DNA of 34,993 nucleotides from Brachyspira sp. Lineage in GTDB: Bacteria > Spirochaetota > Brachyspiria > Brachyspirales > Brachyspiraceae. Shown one piece after another: positions 33,798 through 34,993 of this stretch. The notes beneath the pieces are model-generated. The model worked only from the letters and a program-made list of their open reading frames with translations, was not told the DNA's origin and ran no database searches. Each line of letters begins with the position of its first letter. Position 1 is the stretch's first letter. The stretch covers positions 1 to 34,993 of the forward strand of contig NZ_JARHYI010000070.1 of the NCBI RefSeq assembly GCF_029258575.1, in the 5' to 3' direction. The translations under genes and the position numbers were made by a program.

Positions 33798-34831
33798 TTA
33801 AATGGAGCAAGAAATCCGTCATCTATTCCCTGTTTTAAACTATAAGTATAAATAGGATCTCCAAAATAATTAATATTAGAAACATATTTAGTTTCTTTTG
33901 GAGTAGCTGTCATACCTATTTGAACGGCACTAGAAAAATATTCTAAAATCCTTCTCCACAATGAATCATCTTTAGCAGAACCTCTATGACACTCATCAAC
34001 TATAATCAAATCAAAAAAATCTTTGCTGAACTCTCTAAAAATTTCTTTATCTTCATTTGTTATTAATTGCTGATAAAGTGATAAATAAACTTTATAAGCA
34101 CTATTCATTTTTCTATGTTCTATTTTAATCATAAAGTCTTTAAATATTTTAAAATCTTTATCTTTAGTTTGATCAACTAATATATTTCTATCTGCTAAAA
34201 ATAATATTTTCTTAGCTAGATTAGCTTCTATAAATCGGTATATAATTTGAGATGCAGTATAAGTTTTTCCTGTACCTGTTGCCATTACAAGAAGTATTCT
34301 TTTCTCTCCTTCAGACGCTGCTTTAACAGTTCTATTTATTGCAATTCTTTGATAATATCTAGGACTATTTGAACCCTGTCTGTAATAATAAGGCGATGTA
34401 ATTATTTTTTCTTTTTCAGTATCTATATTAGAATCTTGTTTATATCTATTCCATAATTCTTCAGGACTAGGAAAATCATATAAAGAAATTTCTCTTTCCT
34501 CTCCTGTTATCATATTATGTTCTAAAAATCCAGAACCATTTGAGCTGTATACAAAAGGCAAATCGAGTATATCAGCATAATTAATACCCTGCTGAATTCC
34601 ATCTCCCAAATTATGTTTATCATTTTTAGCTTCGATCACTGCTAAAGGTATATTTGATTTATAAGATAATAAATAATCTGCTCTTTTTGGTTTATCTCTT
34701 ACAACATCTTTACCTTTCAATATAAAACGTCCATTAGTAAATGCATACTCATAACTTATTTGATTATCTTTCCAGCCTGATTTTTTAATTGCAGGAGTTA
34801 TTATTTTCTGTTTTACATCTTCTTCTGTCAT
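33788..34831 (-). pseudogene. hsdR: Type I restriction endonuclease HsdR, N-terminal 347 residues only
   Basis: The protein starts normally with MTEEDVKQKIITPAIKKSGW. The nuclease domain has Asp52, Glu67 and Lys69 (ADYLL, then AVIEAK) with a QQGINYA motif near 80. The first helicase domain has Walker A ATGTGKT near 184, VDECHRGS near 278, and TATPKE near 308. It ends at GFLAPFKVI followed by a stop. Family members run to roughly 750-800 residues, so the second helicase domain and the C-terminal contact region are lost. The break lies exactly where hsdM sequence begins, so a deletion spanning the hsdR 3' half and the hsdM 5' half is the simplest cause. A TGGAG site precedes the ATG, and a TATAAT lies about 30 bases further upstream. 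Confidence 0.85.
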
Positions 34832-34993
34832 ATTAAAAACTCCAAAACAAACATTATTTATATTATAAAGTAAAATATAATTTTTACCATATTTTTTACA
34901 TTAATCATCTTTCACAAACATTATTGACAATATACAATTTTTTCTTACGGAATCTTTTATTTATATAAAAAATCTATGACAAATTAAATTTAT

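Noticed and set aside
1-34993. CRISPR arrays, tRNA or rRNA genes, transposases, phage genes
   Set aside because: I looked for regular repeats, cloverleaf consensus boxes and typical protein motifs on both strands and found none.

Overview
The window reads as chromosomal DNA of a very AT-rich, diderm, gut-type anaerobe. The combination of LptB, two ferritins, a clostridial-style thiolase/crotonase/hydroxybutyryl-CoA dehydrogenase set, a group III truncated haemoglobin, a secreted ankyrin protein and strongly A/T-biased coding best fits the spirochaete genus Brachyspira. That assignment is an inference from gene content and composition, not from a database match. I see no rRNA, tRNA, CRISPR array, transposase or prophage gene.

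Layout: 0.2-1.6 kb carries ruvX and a DUF4340 membrane-anchored protein on the plus strand, facing a ferritin-lptB pair and a second ferritin on the minus strand. A decayed chemoreceptor (4.0-4.3 kb) precedes ilvD (plus), whose promoter contains a palindrome. A wrecked bile-acid/sodium symporter follows (6.4-6.9 kb). From 11.5 to 7.0 kb (minus) runs a sugar ABC importer operon in the order binding lipoprotein, ROK kinase, ATPase, permease. It has a good promoter overlapped by a palindromic operator candidate and a 13-bp hairpin after the binding-protein gene. From 14.1 to 11.7 kb (minus) a TPP riboswitch with its own promoter and terminator controls a YjiH-type membrane protein and thiM, which suggests a thiamin-precursor salvage unit. 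Then come uvrC, a gpt-like phosphoribosyltransferase, pheT and pheS (all minus).

The second half holds a nucleotidyltransferase-like ORF with an amber stop, a DUF58 protein, a secreted ankyrin-repeat protein, a Ctb-like truncated haemoglobin, and the hbd/crt/thlA genes for acetyl-CoA to crotonyl-CoA conversion (all minus). A remnant of an AtoE-type short-chain fatty acid transporter lies divergently from thlA. Plus-strand mutL (with the endonuclease motif), a broken ankyrin gene behind a consensus promoter, and an RNase R lacking its cold-shock domains follow. The right end is a type I restriction-modification locus (hsdR, hsdM, hsdS on the minus strand) in which a deletion joins the front half of hsdR to the back half of hsdM out of frame, and hsdS is half-length.

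Two themes stand out. First, the window contains many decayed genes (chemoreceptor, BASS symporter, AtoE, ankyrin protein, nucleotidyltransferase, hsdR/hsdM), several with intact-looking promoters. Second, the intergenic regions carry readable control elements: a riboswitch, several promoters with 16-17 bp spacing, palindromic operator candidates and terminators. The most testable biological proposals are the riboswitch-controlled YjiH/ThiM thiazole salvage unit and the RNase R without cold-shock domains.
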